Assembly: GCA_003243455.1 (NCBI GenBank)
Contig: QFQS01000005.1
Location: 104,790 to 168,789 of the forward strand
Direction of reading: 5' to 3'
DNA length: 64,000 nucleotides
Origin: Cereibacter sphaeroides
GTDB lineage: Bacteria; Pseudomonadota; Alphaproteobacteria; Rhodobacterales; Rhodobacteraceae
This document shows, piece by piece, positions 42,535-51,115 of this stretch. The stretch's first letter is position 1. Each line of letters starts with the position of its first letter. The notes under the pieces are model-generated. The model was not told where the DNA came from and made no database searches. It saw only the letters and a program-made list of their open reading frames with translations. The position numbers and the translations under genes were made by a program.

Positions 42535-44061
42535 CTAGCCTTTCAGGATAAGATCGACCACGTCGCGCGGCGCGTCCCATTGCGGCATGTGGCCGGTCGG
42601 CAGGAAATGAACCGCTACACGGGACGGCATGTTCATCGCGTCATTCGCGGAAACCACGCGGTCCTCGGTTCCGAAGGCCGCGCGAACCGGCACGGTTTCC
42701 GGCAGCTTTGCCAACTGGCGAAGCAGGTCGATCTTTTGCCGACCTTCGGGTGAAGCAACCGCCTTGGCCAGCGCCAGCAACCGCCCGCGTCCCATCTGCT
42801 TCGCCATCTGCGTCAGCGCCGCATCGGACAGCGCGCCGCCCTTGGGACCGAGGAAACGCAGAAGATGTGCGATTTTGCCGACCGTCGATGCCTGGGCCAT
42901 GCCATGCACGAACTCTGCACCGATCTGCGACCCGCATCCTGCGGGCGTGAGCAGCAAGAGACGTGATATACGGCTGCCGAGTTGTTCAGCGAGGGCTACA
43001 GCAACAGCGGCGCCCAGCGAATGGCCGACGATCACCAGAGGACCGGGAAGGCTGTCCGCCACGATCAGCGCCGCGTCGCTCAGAACGGCCATGTCAGGGG
43101 CCTCAACTTCGGTTTCGCCATGTCCCGGCAGATCAAAGGTCGCCACACGATTACCCGAGCGCCGCAGGGTCGAGGCCGTCGCAGCCCATGCGGTGCGGTC
43201 GCCCGCGAACCCATGGATCAGCAGGATCGTCTGGCCTTGCTGACCTTCGACCTCAAGGGCGATGCGGCCTTTGGGTGTGTCGATCCAGCCCGAAGAGACA
43301 TTTTGAGCCCCCGCACGTTCGACATCGGCGCGCTCGATGCGGCCGCGGCGACCGGTGCCGATCAGGCCGTCCAGCCTGATGCCACGTTCGCGTGCCACGC
43401 GACGGGCCAGTGGCGTTGCACGAAGGCGGTCATCGCTGCGGGTAACGGTCGGGGCAGCCACCACCGGCGCATCCTTGACGGCAGCTCTGTTGGTGGGGGC
43501 TGGGTCGGCAGATTCGACCTCACCCTCAACTTCGGCAATCGGAGCGCCGACGGCCAGCCGCTCGCCTGGCTGCGCGAGAATGCGCAGCAGGCGGCCTTCG
43601 GATAGTGCAGGCACTTCGGCGACCGTTTTGTCGGTCTCGATTTCCAGAATGGCATCACCCCGGCCATAGGCCGCGCCTTCTGCGACCAGCCACTGGACGA
43701 CCACGCCTTCTTCCATGGTTTCGCCCAGACGCGGCATTCTCAGGATAACGACAGCAGGGATCGATTTCGCAGACGCAGCGGTGTCATTGGCCGCGTCGTC
43801 CTCGGACCAGTCGGCAACATTGCCGACAGTCACTTTGGCAATCGGTGCGCCGACCGCGATCCGGTCCCCCGGCCCCACGATCACTTCGTCCAGAACGCCA
43901 TCGCCAAGAGCGGGGTATTCCACCATGGTCTTGTCGGTTTCCAGCTCCAGAATCGGATCGCCGCGCTTGAAAGCCGTGCCCGGCTCGACCAGCCAGCCGA
44001 CGATGGTGCCCTCCTCCATCGTCTCGCCCAGCCGGGGCATGGTCAGGACACGTTGTGTCAT
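42535..44061 (-). CDS. E2-like protein: two lipoyl domains, E3-binding domain and alpha/beta-hydrolase domain
   Basis: A 508-residue protein. Two lipoyl domains (residues 1-80 and 105-185) each carry the lipoylated Lys in ETDKT. A peripheral subunit-binding domain follows (TPLARRVARERGIRLDGL with GTGRRGRIERADVE, about 215-255). The catalytic acyltransferase domain of ordinary E2 is replaced by an alpha/beta hydrolase (residues 265-508) with nucleophile Ser in VGHSLGAA and His in PTGHMPQWD. AcoC of acetoin dehydrogenase has this hydrolase replacement, usually with one lipoyl domain. It overlaps the E1beta gene by 4 nt. No E3 gene is in the operon. Confidence 0.88.
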   Translation of the reverse strand: MTQRVLTMPRLGETMEEGTIVGWLVEPGTAFKRGDPILELETDKTMVEYPALGDGVLDEVIVGPGDRIAVGAPIAKVTVGNVADWSEDDAANDTAASAKSIPAVVILRMPRLGETMEEGVVVQWLVAEGAAYGRGDAILEIETDKTVAEVPALSEGRLLRILAQPGERLAVGAPIAEVEGEVESADPAPTNRAAVKDAPVVAAPTVTRSDDRLRATPLARRVARERGIRLDGLIGTGRRGRIERADVERAGAQNVSSGWIDTPKGRIALEVEGQQGQTILLIHGFAGDRTAWAATASTLRRSGNRVATFDLPGHGETEVEAPDMAVLSDAALIVADSLPGPLVIVGHSLGAAVAVALAEQLGSRISRLLLLTPAGCGSQIGAEFVHGMAQASTVGKIAHLLRFLGPKGGALSDAALTQMAKQMGRGRLLALAKAVASPEGRQKIDLLRQLAKLPETVPVRAAFGTEDRVVSANDAMNMPSRVAVHFLPTGHMPQWDAPRDVVDLILKG

Positions 44062-45053
44062 GCCGCCACCCGGGTGGAGACAAGCTTCAGCGCCGTATCT
44101 ACGATCAGTTGCGGGCCGGGAACCGAGCCGGTTTCCAGAACGGTCGAGACCGAGATCGGGATATCTTCACCCGCAACGCGAACGATCGGGTTTTCCAGGA
44201 AGTCGAAGCATTCCTCGGTTATCCGTGCGGCAAGTTCGGCGGCAACGCCTGCGGTCATCACGCCTTCGCTGACGACCATGGCCCGGCCCGTCTTCTCGAC
44301 CTCGGCTCGGATCGTCTCGAAATCGAGCGGGTTCAGCGTGCGCAGGTCGATCACCGTCGCCTCGATGCCTTGGGCGGACAGCTTCTTGGCCGCCTCCATC
44401 ACGTAATGGACCTGGCGCGAATAGGTGACGATCACCAGATCGCGCCCCTCGCGCCGCACGGCAGCCTTGCCCCATTCGGGAACGGGCGCGTCCAGATCGA
44501 CGGTGTCCTTCATCGTATAGAGCGCCTTGTGCTCGATGAAGACGACTGGATCGGGCTTGGTCAGCGCCATGCGCAGCAGGTGATAGGCATCGGCCACAGT
44601 AGCAGGCATCGCCAGACGCAGGCCGGGCGTGTGCATCACATAGGCCTCCAGGCTCTGGCTGTGCTGCGCCCCGGCAGAACGGCCCGTGCCGCCTTGCGTG
44701 CGGAGGACCATCGGCACGCCGATCTGGCCGCCGAACATGTAGCGGATCTTGGCCGCCTGGTTGGCAAGTTGGTCCATCGTCATGCCGATGAAATCGACAT
44801 ACATCAGCTCCGCCACCGGACGCAGCCCGGCCATCGCGGCGCCAACCGCCGTGCCGACGATTGCGGGTTCAGAGATCGGCGTGTCGATCACGCGTTCCGC
44901 CCCGAACTGCTTGATCAGATCCTTGGTGACTGCATAGGCGCCGCCGTAACGGCCAACCTCTTCGCCCAGAATGATGACGTCGGGGTTTTCGGTCATCGCG
45001 TCGATCAGCGCCTGACGCAGCGCGTCGCGGTAGGTGAGTTCCTGAAGTGCCAT
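44058..45053 (-). CDS. thiamine-diphosphate dehydrogenase E1 beta subunit (acetoin/2-oxo acid type)
   Basis: A 331-residue transketolase-like beta subunit. Typical blocks are VIILGEEVGRYGGAYAVTKDL (with the Glu that activates TPP), RVIDTPISE and LRTQGGTGRSAGAQHSQSLEA. With the alpha subunit it decarboxylates a 2-oxo acid or cleaves an alpha-hydroxyketone such as acetoin and passes the acyl unit to the lipoyl E2. It overlaps the E2-like gene by 4 nt and follows E1alpha by 11 bp. Confidence 0.92.
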   Translation of the reverse strand: MALQELTYRDALRQALIDAMTENPDVIILGEEVGRYGGAYAVTKDLIKQFGAERVIDTPISEPAIVGTAVGAAMAGLRPVAELMYVDFIGMTMDQLANQAAKIRYMFGGQIGVPMVLRTQGGTGRSAGAQHSQSLEAYVMHTPGLRLAMPATVADAYHLLRMALTKPDPVVFIEHKALYTMKDTVDLDAPVPEWGKAAVRREGRDLVIVTYSRQVHYVMEAAKKLSAQGIEATVIDLRTLNPLDFETIRAEVEKTGRAMVVSEGVMTAGVAAELAARITEECFDFLENPIVRVAGEDIPISVSTVLETGSVPGPQLIVDTALKLVSTRVAA

Positions 45054-45064
45054 GATCTCTTCCC

Positions 45065-46114
45065 TCAGCCTTGCGCCAGAACACGGTCGATGCGCACCCG
45101 GACCGGCTCGGGCTCCGGCTCTTCTGGCGCGTAGACATCGCGAAACATCGACGACAGCGGCGGTTCGTGCTGCGCGACGGTAAAGTCGATGGTCGCATCC
45201 ATCTCGGCGGCAATCTCGGCATCCAGCGTGTCAAGTTCAGCCTCTGGCGTCAGCTTGCGCTCGATCAGTGCTGCGCGCGCAAAGGCGACAGGATCTTTCT
45301 GACGCCCGGTTTCCTCTTCATCCGGGTCACGGTAGGGGGACTTGTCCTTCCGCGCATGGCCGTAAAACCGGTAGCAGTCGATAACGAGGAAGGCGGGCGT
45401 GCCATTGCGCACGCCGTCAACCAGACGACGGGCCGCCTCGGCCACACCTTCGACATCCAGCCCGTCGACGGTCTCGGCGGCAAGGCCAAACGCCTGCGCG
45501 CGTTCGTGCAGCCGGGGGTTGGCCGTCGCCTGGTCGATGCGCGTGCCCATGCCGTACTGGTTGTTGATGCAGACGAACATGCAGGGCAACTTCCACAGCG
45601 CCGCCATGTTCATGCTTTCGTACAGGATGCCCTGCCCCGTCGCACCATCACCGAAAAACGCGGCGCTGATCGCCCCGCTCTTCCGGTGCCGCGCCGCAAG
45701 ACCAGCACCAACCACCGCCGGAATACCGCCACCCACAATCGCATTCGCGCCCAGATGCCCCAGCCCCATGTCGGCGATGTGCATCGAGCCGCCCTTGCCG
45801 TGGCAATAGCCCGCTTCCTTGCCGCCGATCTCGGCCATCATCAGCTTCGGATCGGCGCCACGCGCCAGAAAGATGCCGTGGCCACGATGGTGGGTGGTGA
45901 AAGTGTCGCCGTCGCGCATCGCGGCGCAGACGCCAGCCGCCGCGCTTTCCTCGCCAATCGACAGGTGCAGCATCGAACCGGCGGATTGCCCGCGAACGAA
46001 CAATTCGCCCACACGTTCTTCAAAGGTGCGGATGCGCCGCATCATCCGGTAAAGCTGCGGTAGATCCGTATTGGAACCGCCGTCGGCCCTCTGAACTGCC
46101 CGAGGCTCGTTCAT
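45065..46114 (-). CDS. thiamine-diphosphate dehydrogenase E1 alpha subunit (acetoin/2-oxo acid type)
   Basis: A 349-residue alpha subunit. The TPP-binding motif runs from GDGATGQG to NNQYGMG with the expected spacing. Other family blocks are RMMRRIRTFEERVGELF, SIGEESAAAGV, TTHHRGHG and the phospho-loop-like YGHARKDKSPYRD. AcoA of acetoin dehydrogenase is the closest familiar type. It lies 15 bp after the ABC permease in the same operon. Confidence 0.92.
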   Translation of the reverse strand: MNEPRAVQRADGGSNTDLPQLYRMMRRIRTFEERVGELFVRGQSAGSMLHLSIGEESAAAGVCAAMRDGDTFTTHHRGHGIFLARGADPKLMMAEIGGKEAGYCHGKGGSMHIADMGLGHLGANAIVGGGIPAVVGAGLAARHRKSGAISAAFFGDGATGQGILYESMNMAALWKLPCMFVCINNQYGMGTRIDQATANPRLHERAQAFGLAAETVDGLDVEGVAEAARRLVDGVRNGTPAFLVIDCYRFYGHARKDKSPYRDPDEEETGRQKDPVAFARAALIERKLTPEAELDTLDAEIAAEMDATIDFTVAQHEPPLSSMFRDVYAPEEPEPEPVRVRIDRVLAQG

Positions 46115-46129
46115 GTCCGTCTCCGATCG

Positions 46130-47125
46130 TTACAGAAGGTTGAGTTTGGTGCTGCGCGACACGACGGCGACCGCAACCAGGATGACCACGCCTTTGACGA
46201 TGGACTGGATGTAGGTGTCCATGCCCATCAGGTTCAGGCCGTTGTTGATGACGCCGATGAACAGCGCGCCGAAGAATGTGCCAAGCACGGTAGCTGTGCC
46301 CGGACGCAGCATGGTCATGCCGATAAAGACGGTGGCCAGGCCATCGAGCAGATAGCGCTCGCCCGCGTTGGGCTGGCCGGAGCCGAGCCGTGCCGCCAGG
46401 AGCGCGCCTGCAACCACGGCGAACAGCGAACAGACGATCAGCGCGGCGGCACGATAGCGGCGCACCTTGACGCCCGACAGTTCAGCGGCCTTCTGGTTGC
46501 CGCCGACGGCATAGATGTAGCGACCGAAGATCGTCCGCTCCATCACGAACCAGGCAAGCAGGACTGCGCCCAACATAAAGAAGGCCAGCACCGGAATGCC
46601 GATGATGCGGCCCTGTCCAAGCCAAAGATATGCGTCGGGCAAACCGCCATAGATTGCGCGGCCGCCGGTCATCAGGAAGTTGATGCCGAACAGGATCGAC
46701 CCCGTGGCCAGCGTGGCGATCAGTGAGGGGATGCCGATCAGCGTGACCAGTCCGGCATTGACTGCGCCGATCACGAGCCCTGCCCCAAGACCGGCCAGAA
46801 GGGCAAGTGGCAGCGATACACCATTTACCAGCAGCAGCGGCACCAGAACCCCCGCAAGACCGACAGTGAAGCCGACCGACAGATCCATCTCGCGTGCAGC
46901 AAAGCCGAAGGTCAGCCCGGCGCCGACAATGGTCAGCATCGAGATCTGCTGAGCGATGTTCAGAAGGTTCTGTGGTGTAAGGAAGCGGTCGACGCCCACC
47001 GCAAAGATCAGGAACATCAGCACCAACACCACGAGCGTGCTGTAGCGCTGCACATGATCCCTGCGGATGAAGCCAAGGACGGTATCGGGACGGCTGGCCG
47101 AGCCAGAGGTGGTCAGATCGCTCAT
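46130..47125 (-). CDS. sugar ABC transporter permease (RbsC type)
   Basis: A 331-residue membrane protein with about ten helices and the family segment AAREMDLSVGFTVGLAG near residue 78. ATG at 47125 overlaps the ATPase stop by 4 nt; the open frame extends further upstream inside the ATPase gene but that part is not coding. It forms the channel of the SorC-controlled importer. Confidence 0.93.
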   Translation of the reverse strand: MSDLTTSGSASRPDTVLGFIRRDHVQRYSTLVVLVLMFLIFAVGVDRFLTPQNLLNIAQQISMLTIVGAGLTFGFAAREMDLSVGFTVGLAGVLVPLLLVNGVSLPLALLAGLGAGLVIGAVNAGLVTLIGIPSLIATLATGSILFGINFLMTGGRAIYGGLPDAYLWLGQGRIIGIPVLAFFMLGAVLLAWFVMERTIFGRYIYAVGGNQKAAELSGVKVRRYRAAALIVCSLFAVVAGALLAARLGSGQPNAGERYLLDGLATVFIGMTMLRPGTATVLGTFFGALFIGVINNGLNLMGMDTYIQSIVKGVVILVAVAVVSRSTKLNLL

Positions 47126-48627
47126 GCGGCTGTTCCTGAGATGGCGGCGATGAAGGCGCTTTCCGAAAATCCGTTCTGCGGAATTTCGGCGCCCGGCCGT
47201 TGATTGGCAAAGGGAATGACGCGATGCGCCACGGATTCGATTTCCAAGAGATCGGACGAAGCGATGATGATGCCGACGCCTGTCGCAGCAAGGCGGCGCA
47301 TTTCGGCGTAGATTTCGCCCTTGGCGCCGATATCGACACCCTCGGTCGGCTCGATGAAGATCATGACGCGGTAACGCCCTTCGGCCCCGTAAAGCCACTT
47401 GCCGATTGATATCTTCTGCTTGTTCCCGCCGGAGAGGGTCTTGAGCACCTGACCGGAACCATGCGCCTTTACATTCAGCAGTTTCATGATCCGCTGCGCT
47501 TCCCTGTCTTCTTTCCGGATGGACAGGACGCCCGCGCCAAGCGAGGCGTGGGTCGGATGAACCATGGCCAGGTTTTCCCGCAGGTTCCACTCAGCCACCA
47601 GCGCGTATTCCATCCGGTGATCGGGCACCAGTGCAATGCCGGCCTCCTGCATGTCGGCGACAGAGCCGAGCTGGACCGGCTTGCCCGCGATCTTCATGGT
47701 TTGGCAGCGCACCCCGATCGGATGATGCAAGGAACGCGCAAAACCGAAATGCCCCGCGCCGGTCAGCCCGATCAGGCCGACGATCTCGCCCGCGTGCAGT
47801 TTGAAACCGGGAACGATCACGTTGCCCGAGTGCCAGTCGGAAAGCTCCAGAACGACTGGCCGTTCCGTGACCGCGACAGGCGCGCCGCGCAACGTGGCAC
47901 CCCCAGTCCGTCGCAGCATCATGTCGACCAGATCATGTTCCGACAGGGCATCGGCCGCATCGGTCTTTATGTGACGGCCATCGCGCAGCACGGTGATGCG
48001 ATCCGACAGTACCTTGATCTCGGACAGGAAGTGGCTGATCAGCACGACACCGACATTTTGCTTTGGCAGGCTGCGGATGATGCCCCAGAGTTGTTCTTTT
48101 TCCCGGGCTGGCAGGGTCGCGGTCGGCTCGTCCAGAATGACGATCCTTGCAGCTCCCCGCAGTGCCCGCACGATCTCGATCACCTTGCGGTCCGCCATCG
48201 GCAGTTCCGACACCTGACGGCCAAGGTCGATCTTCACCTGCGGAAACCACCGCGCCACCAGAGCGCTGGCTTCGGCCTTCAAGGCTGCCGTCCGAATGAC
48301 GGTCCCGGCCCGGCGCGGTTCTGCGCCCAGCAGGATATTCTCGGCGCCAGTCAAACCCGGCACGAGGCTGCCTTCCTGGCTGACATGCGCAATGCCCTGC
48401 ACCAGGGCGTCATGCGGCGAGGCCAGCCTGATTGCTTTACCGTCGATGCGGACGCTGCCAGAGGTCGGCTGCAGGCTGCCGCCCAGAACGTTTACCAGCG
48501 TCGACTTGCCTGCTCCGTTCTCACCGATCAGGCCATGGACCTCATCGGTGCGAAACCCGGCGGTCACGCCATCCAGCGCGCGCGTCCCCGGGAATTGCAT
48601 CGTGATGTCGGAAAGCAGGATCTCCAT
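47122..48627 (-). CDS. sugar ABC transporter ATP-binding protein (two-domain)
   Basis: A 501-residue RbsA-type ATPase. Domain 1 has Walker A GENGAGKST and Walker B IVILDEPTA. Domain 2 has a degenerate P-loop (GLTGAGHFG), signature LSGGNKQK and a Walker B with Glu (MIFIEPTEG, Ile-Glu replacing the common Asp-Glu). The last change could lower activity of site 2, which is normally the catalytic one in this family. It follows the binding-protein gene after a hairpin. Confidence 0.92.
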   Translation of the reverse strand: MEILLSDITMQFPGTRALDGVTAGFRTDEVHGLIGENGAGKSTLVNVLGGSLQPTSGSVRIDGKAIRLASPHDALVQGIAHVSQEGSLVPGLTGAENILLGAEPRRAGTVIRTAALKAEASALVARWFPQVKIDLGRQVSELPMADRKVIEIVRALRGAARIVILDEPTATLPAREKEQLWGIIRSLPKQNVGVVLISHFLSEIKVLSDRITVLRDGRHIKTDAADALSEHDLVDMMLRRTGGATLRGAPVAVTERPVVLELSDWHSGNVIVPGFKLHAGEIVGLIGLTGAGHFGFARSLHHPIGVRCQTMKIAGKPVQLGSVADMQEAGIALVPDHRMEYALVAEWNLRENLAMVHPTHASLGAGVLSIRKEDREAQRIMKLLNVKAHGSGQVLKTLSGGNKQKISIGKWLYGAEGRYRVMIFIEPTEGVDIGAKGEIYAEMRRLAATGVGIIIASSDLLEIESVAHRVIPFANQRPGAEIPQNGFSESAFIAAISGTAA

Positions 48628-48656
48628 GGGAGCATCTCTTCTTTATCGGTCAAAGC

Positions 48657-48682
48657 GCCGGGGCAGGAAAGCCCGCCCCGGC
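48657..48682 (-). other. intercistronic hairpin after the binding-protein gene
   Basis: GCCGGGGC (48657-48664) and GCCCCGGC (48675-48682) are perfect 8-bp arms with a 10-nt loop, just downstream of the binding-protein stop on the minus strand and before the ATPase gene. No U-run follows. It matches the hairpins at 18640 and 28538. Confidence 0.62.
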
Positions 48683-48689
48683 AGCTGGA

Positions 48690-49631
48690 TTACATGAAGT
48701 CCTTGCAGTTCGCCTTGGTGACCAGTGGAGCGTCAAGATAGACGATCTTGGACGGCAGCACGTCATCGGCCGGCTTGCCTTCCACGACGATCGCCTGGAT
48801 CCAGTCGCCAACCTGCGCGCCCATCTTTTCGAAAGGCTGGCTGACAGTCGCGATCATCTGGCTGTCGGGCTTGCAAACCTCGGCGATGGCCTGTGGGTGA
48901 CCGTCGATACCGATGACTTTCACGTCCGTCAGGCCATTTGCGTTCAGAACGTTGACCGCAGCTTGGGCGGGTTCATCCCAGGGCGCCCAGACGGCATTGA
49001 TTTCGTTGCCAAAGCGGGCAACGTAGTCTTCCATCGTCTTGTTCGTATCTTCGAAGAAGGCGGTGTAGTCGATATTGTGCTCTGCCAGAACCTTGACGTC
49101 CGGGTATTCCTTCAGAACCGTCTCCATCACGTCGCCACGCTTGCGGGTGCCGTGATGCTCGGCCATGCGCAGAAAGATGATGTTGCCCTGACCGCCCAGT
49201 TGATCAAGCAGGTAGACGGACACGTCCGAGGACATGGCCCAGTTGTTGGTCGTCACATCGACCAGCACGCCATCGACATAACCCGAGTCCACCGCGAAGA
49301 CCGGAATATTCGCGGCCTTTGCAGCGTCCAGCGCCGCACGGCTGGCGCGCAGGTCGGCCATGGTGATGACGATCGCATCCACGCCGCGGCTCGCCGCGTC
49401 CTGGATGTTCGAGGCCGTCGCCTCACCCGAGCCGCCGCTATCCAGCAGGCTGACGTTCCAATCGGTCTTGCCCGTCTCTGCCAGCCAGGCGTCGAAGCCG
49501 GCCTTGACACGCTGTTCGGACTGGGCCGCCGCGTTGGCGTGAACCCAAGCCAGTTCAAAAGCCTGCGCCATCCCTGATGTCAAAGCCAGCATCGAGCAAG
49601 CCGCAACCATTCCGGCAAACCGGTTATTCAT
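48690..49631 (-). CDS. sugar ABC transporter substrate-binding protein
   Basis: A 313-residue periplasmic binding protein with a signal peptide (about 24 residues, ending MAQA-F) and type-1 fold features (WVHANAAAQSEQRVKAGF, VDAIVITMADLRASR, FAVDSGYVDGVLVDVTTNN, GIDGHPQAIAEV). GGGAGGA lies 8 nt before ATG 49631. It is the first gene of the leftward ten-gene operon and is expected to be its most abundant product. Confidence 0.93.
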   Translation of the reverse strand: MNNRFAGMVAACSMLALTSGMAQAFELAWVHANAAAQSEQRVKAGFDAWLAETGKTDWNVSLLDSGGSGEATASNIQDAASRGVDAIVITMADLRASRAALDAAKAANIPVFAVDSGYVDGVLVDVTTNNWAMSSDVSVYLLDQLGGQGNIIFLRMAEHHGTRKRGDVMETVLKEYPDVKVLAEHNIDYTAFFEDTNKTMEDYVARFGNEINAVWAPWDEPAQAAVNVLNANGLTDVKVIGIDGHPQAIAEVCKPDSQMIATVSQPFEKMGAQVGDWIQAIVVEGKPADDVLPSKIVYLDAPLVTKANCKDFM

Positions 49632-49710
49632 CTGCTATTCCTCCCTGAGCCAGCTTGCTGGCGGTATCCGGTGTCGGTCCCTCGCCGACGTAACAAGGTT
49701 GCGACGAGCC

Positions 49711-49743
49711 ATTACAATTGTCAAGCTTGATGACATTTGTAAT
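49711..49743. promoter_or_regulatory. candidate SorC operator (near-perfect inverted repeat)
   Basis: ATTACAATTGTCA (49711-49723) and TGACATTTGTAAT (49731-49743) match as inverted repeats at 12 of 13 positions, with a 7-nt spacer. It lies between the SorC gene and the divergent ten-gene operon, 80 bp upstream of the binding-protein start and 30 bp upstream of the SorC start. It is well placed for a dimeric or tetrameric SorC regulator to control both. Confidence 0.65.
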
Positions 49744-49745
49744 AC
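49718..49745 (+). promoter_or_regulatory. possible promoter of the SorC gene
   Basis: TTGTCA (49718-49723) and TAATAC (49740-49745) with a 16-nt spacer form a plausible -35/-10 pair 28 bp before the SorC start. It lies inside the inverted repeat, so binding would block it (autorepression). This is a visual match only. Confidence 0.35.
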
Positions 49746-49772
49746 CGGTCGTGATGACAGGAGTTTTTGCCC

Positions 49773-50774
49773 ATGCGGATAACGGTCGGTGAAAATCAGG
49801 AAGATCAAATTCTTATGGCCCGCGCCGCATGGCTGTATCACATTGGCGGGCTGAACCAGGAAGCCACGGCAAAGCGCCTTGGCATCACGCGGGCCAGGGT
49901 CAACAAGCTTTTGTCCGACGCCCGTGATACCGGTCTTGTCAGCGTTACGATCAATCCGGCGAATGTCGGATTACTTCCTGTGGAAGAAGCGATTCGACAG
50001 CGCTACGGTCTGGACTTTTGTATCTGCACCCCGGCTTTGGGGCATGACGTGGGGCATAGTGAAAGCGATGCGGTGCTGGCACCCTTCGCCTTTCGGGCTG
50101 TCGGCGCCGCCGCCGCCGCACATCTTCGCCGTCACTTGGCAAACGTATCACATGCCGTCGTCGGCACAGGATGGGGCCGGACACTGGAACAGATGACGCT
50201 GCAACTCGCTGGCGTTTCCGCTCCGACGGCACGGTTCATCAGCCTGATGGGGTCGCTGACCTCTAACCTGGCCTATAACCCATTCGAGGTCGTGCATTCC
50301 TTTGCCCGCACGACCGGCGCCGAGGGCTTTTTCCTGCCCGTGCCCTTCATCGCTGACACACCGGAAGTGCGCGACATCCTGCTGTCGCAGCAATCGGTGC
50401 AACAGGCACTGATCCTGGCCCGGTCGACCACTGTGGCCTATATTTCTCTGGGCGAATTGCGCGAGGAGTCGCTGCTGCGAAAGCAAGGCATGATTTCGGT
50501 CGAGGAATTGTCCCAACTGCGCGAAGCCGGCGCCGTGGGAGACACCAATGGTCTGTTTTTCGACGCTGAAGGCCGGCCCGTCGATCACCCGCTGAATCGC
50601 AGGACAATCGCCTTGGGCTTTGAGGATTTGGCCCGCACCAGCACGGTCGCCCTCGTCGCTGGCCGCTCCAAGCTGCAGGCAGCAAAGGGCTTTCTGGCAA
50701 GTGGAATCGCAGCCGGGTTGATCATCGACGGCGATACCGCGCTTGAACTGGTAGCTGAGGGGAATGTCAAATAG
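49773..50774 (+). CDS. SorC family transcriptional regulator
   Basis: A 333-residue regulator with an N-terminal helix-turn-helix (GGLNQEATAKRLGITRAR) and a C-terminal sugar-phosphate-binding domain (VVGTGWGRTLEQM, SLMGSLTSN, VGDTNGLFFDAEGRPV, ALVAGRSKLQAAKGFLASG). ATG at 49773 has AGGAG 9 nt upstream; a TTG at 49767 is too close to it. SorC proteins sense a phosphorylated or keto sugar. The kinase of the divergent operon could make the effector. Confidence 0.92.
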   Translation: MRITVGENQEDQILMARAAWLYHIGGLNQEATAKRLGITRARVNKLLSDARDTGLVSVTINPANVGLLPVEEAIRQRYGLDFCICTPALGHDVGHSESDAVLAPFAFRAVGAAAAAHLRRHLANVSHAVVGTGWGRTLEQMTLQLAGVSAPTARFISLMGSLTSNLAYNPFEVVHSFARTTGAEGFFLPVPFIADTPEVRDILLSQQSVQQALILARSTTVAYISLGELREESLLRKQGMISVEELSQLREAGAVGDTNGLFFDAEGRPVDHPLNRRTIALGFEDLARTSTVALVAGRSKLQAAKGFLASGIAAGLIIDGDTALELVAEGNVK

Positions 50775-51115
50775 TCGCTAACTGTCAGGGGTGATGCCAA
50801 GCGCATCGCAGCCATATAGTTTGAGGGAGTGATGCTTGGCATCAACGAAAATAGCAGCCGAGGCACCATCATCTTGCGAAGATCCCCAGAGCCACTCTGA
50901 ATGACCAGAGAGCTGCGGCACCGTTTCTCAGGTATTCCTTAAGAGAGGTCCTCTGGCACGACCAAGCGGGCCCCAAAGAATCCAGATGAAGAAAAGCAAT
51001 CTGCACAGATGCCTACATTGTGTGTCTAGAGTGACAACTATCTTATAGACTGCTGTTCCCTAGCCGTACAAAAAGCGCCTTGCGCCAGTCATTTGACTTC
51101 AATAAACGGGGCGGC
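50775..51115. other. intergenic region between SorC gene and tRNA-Ser
   Basis: A 341-bp stretch without a gene. It holds a perfect 11-bp inverted repeat, TGATGCCAAGC (50792-50802) and GCTTGGCATCA (50834-50844), separated by 31 bp, just after the SorC stop. This could be a terminator-like hairpin or a mobile-element remnant. The rest should contain the tRNA promoter; no clear -35/-10 pair was identified. Confidence 0.5.

Noticed and set aside
47126..47590. N-terminal extension of the permease frame (46130-47125) into the ATPase gene
   Set aside because: Arg-rich shadow sequence; ATG 47125 with ATGA overlap is the natural start.
47461..48741. 426-codon plus-strand open frame
   Set aside because: Antisense to the two-domain ATPase gene; no family features.
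50775..51115. Small coding gene between the SorC gene and the tRNA
   Set aside because: No frame with start, ribosome site and sensible composition; stops are frequent.
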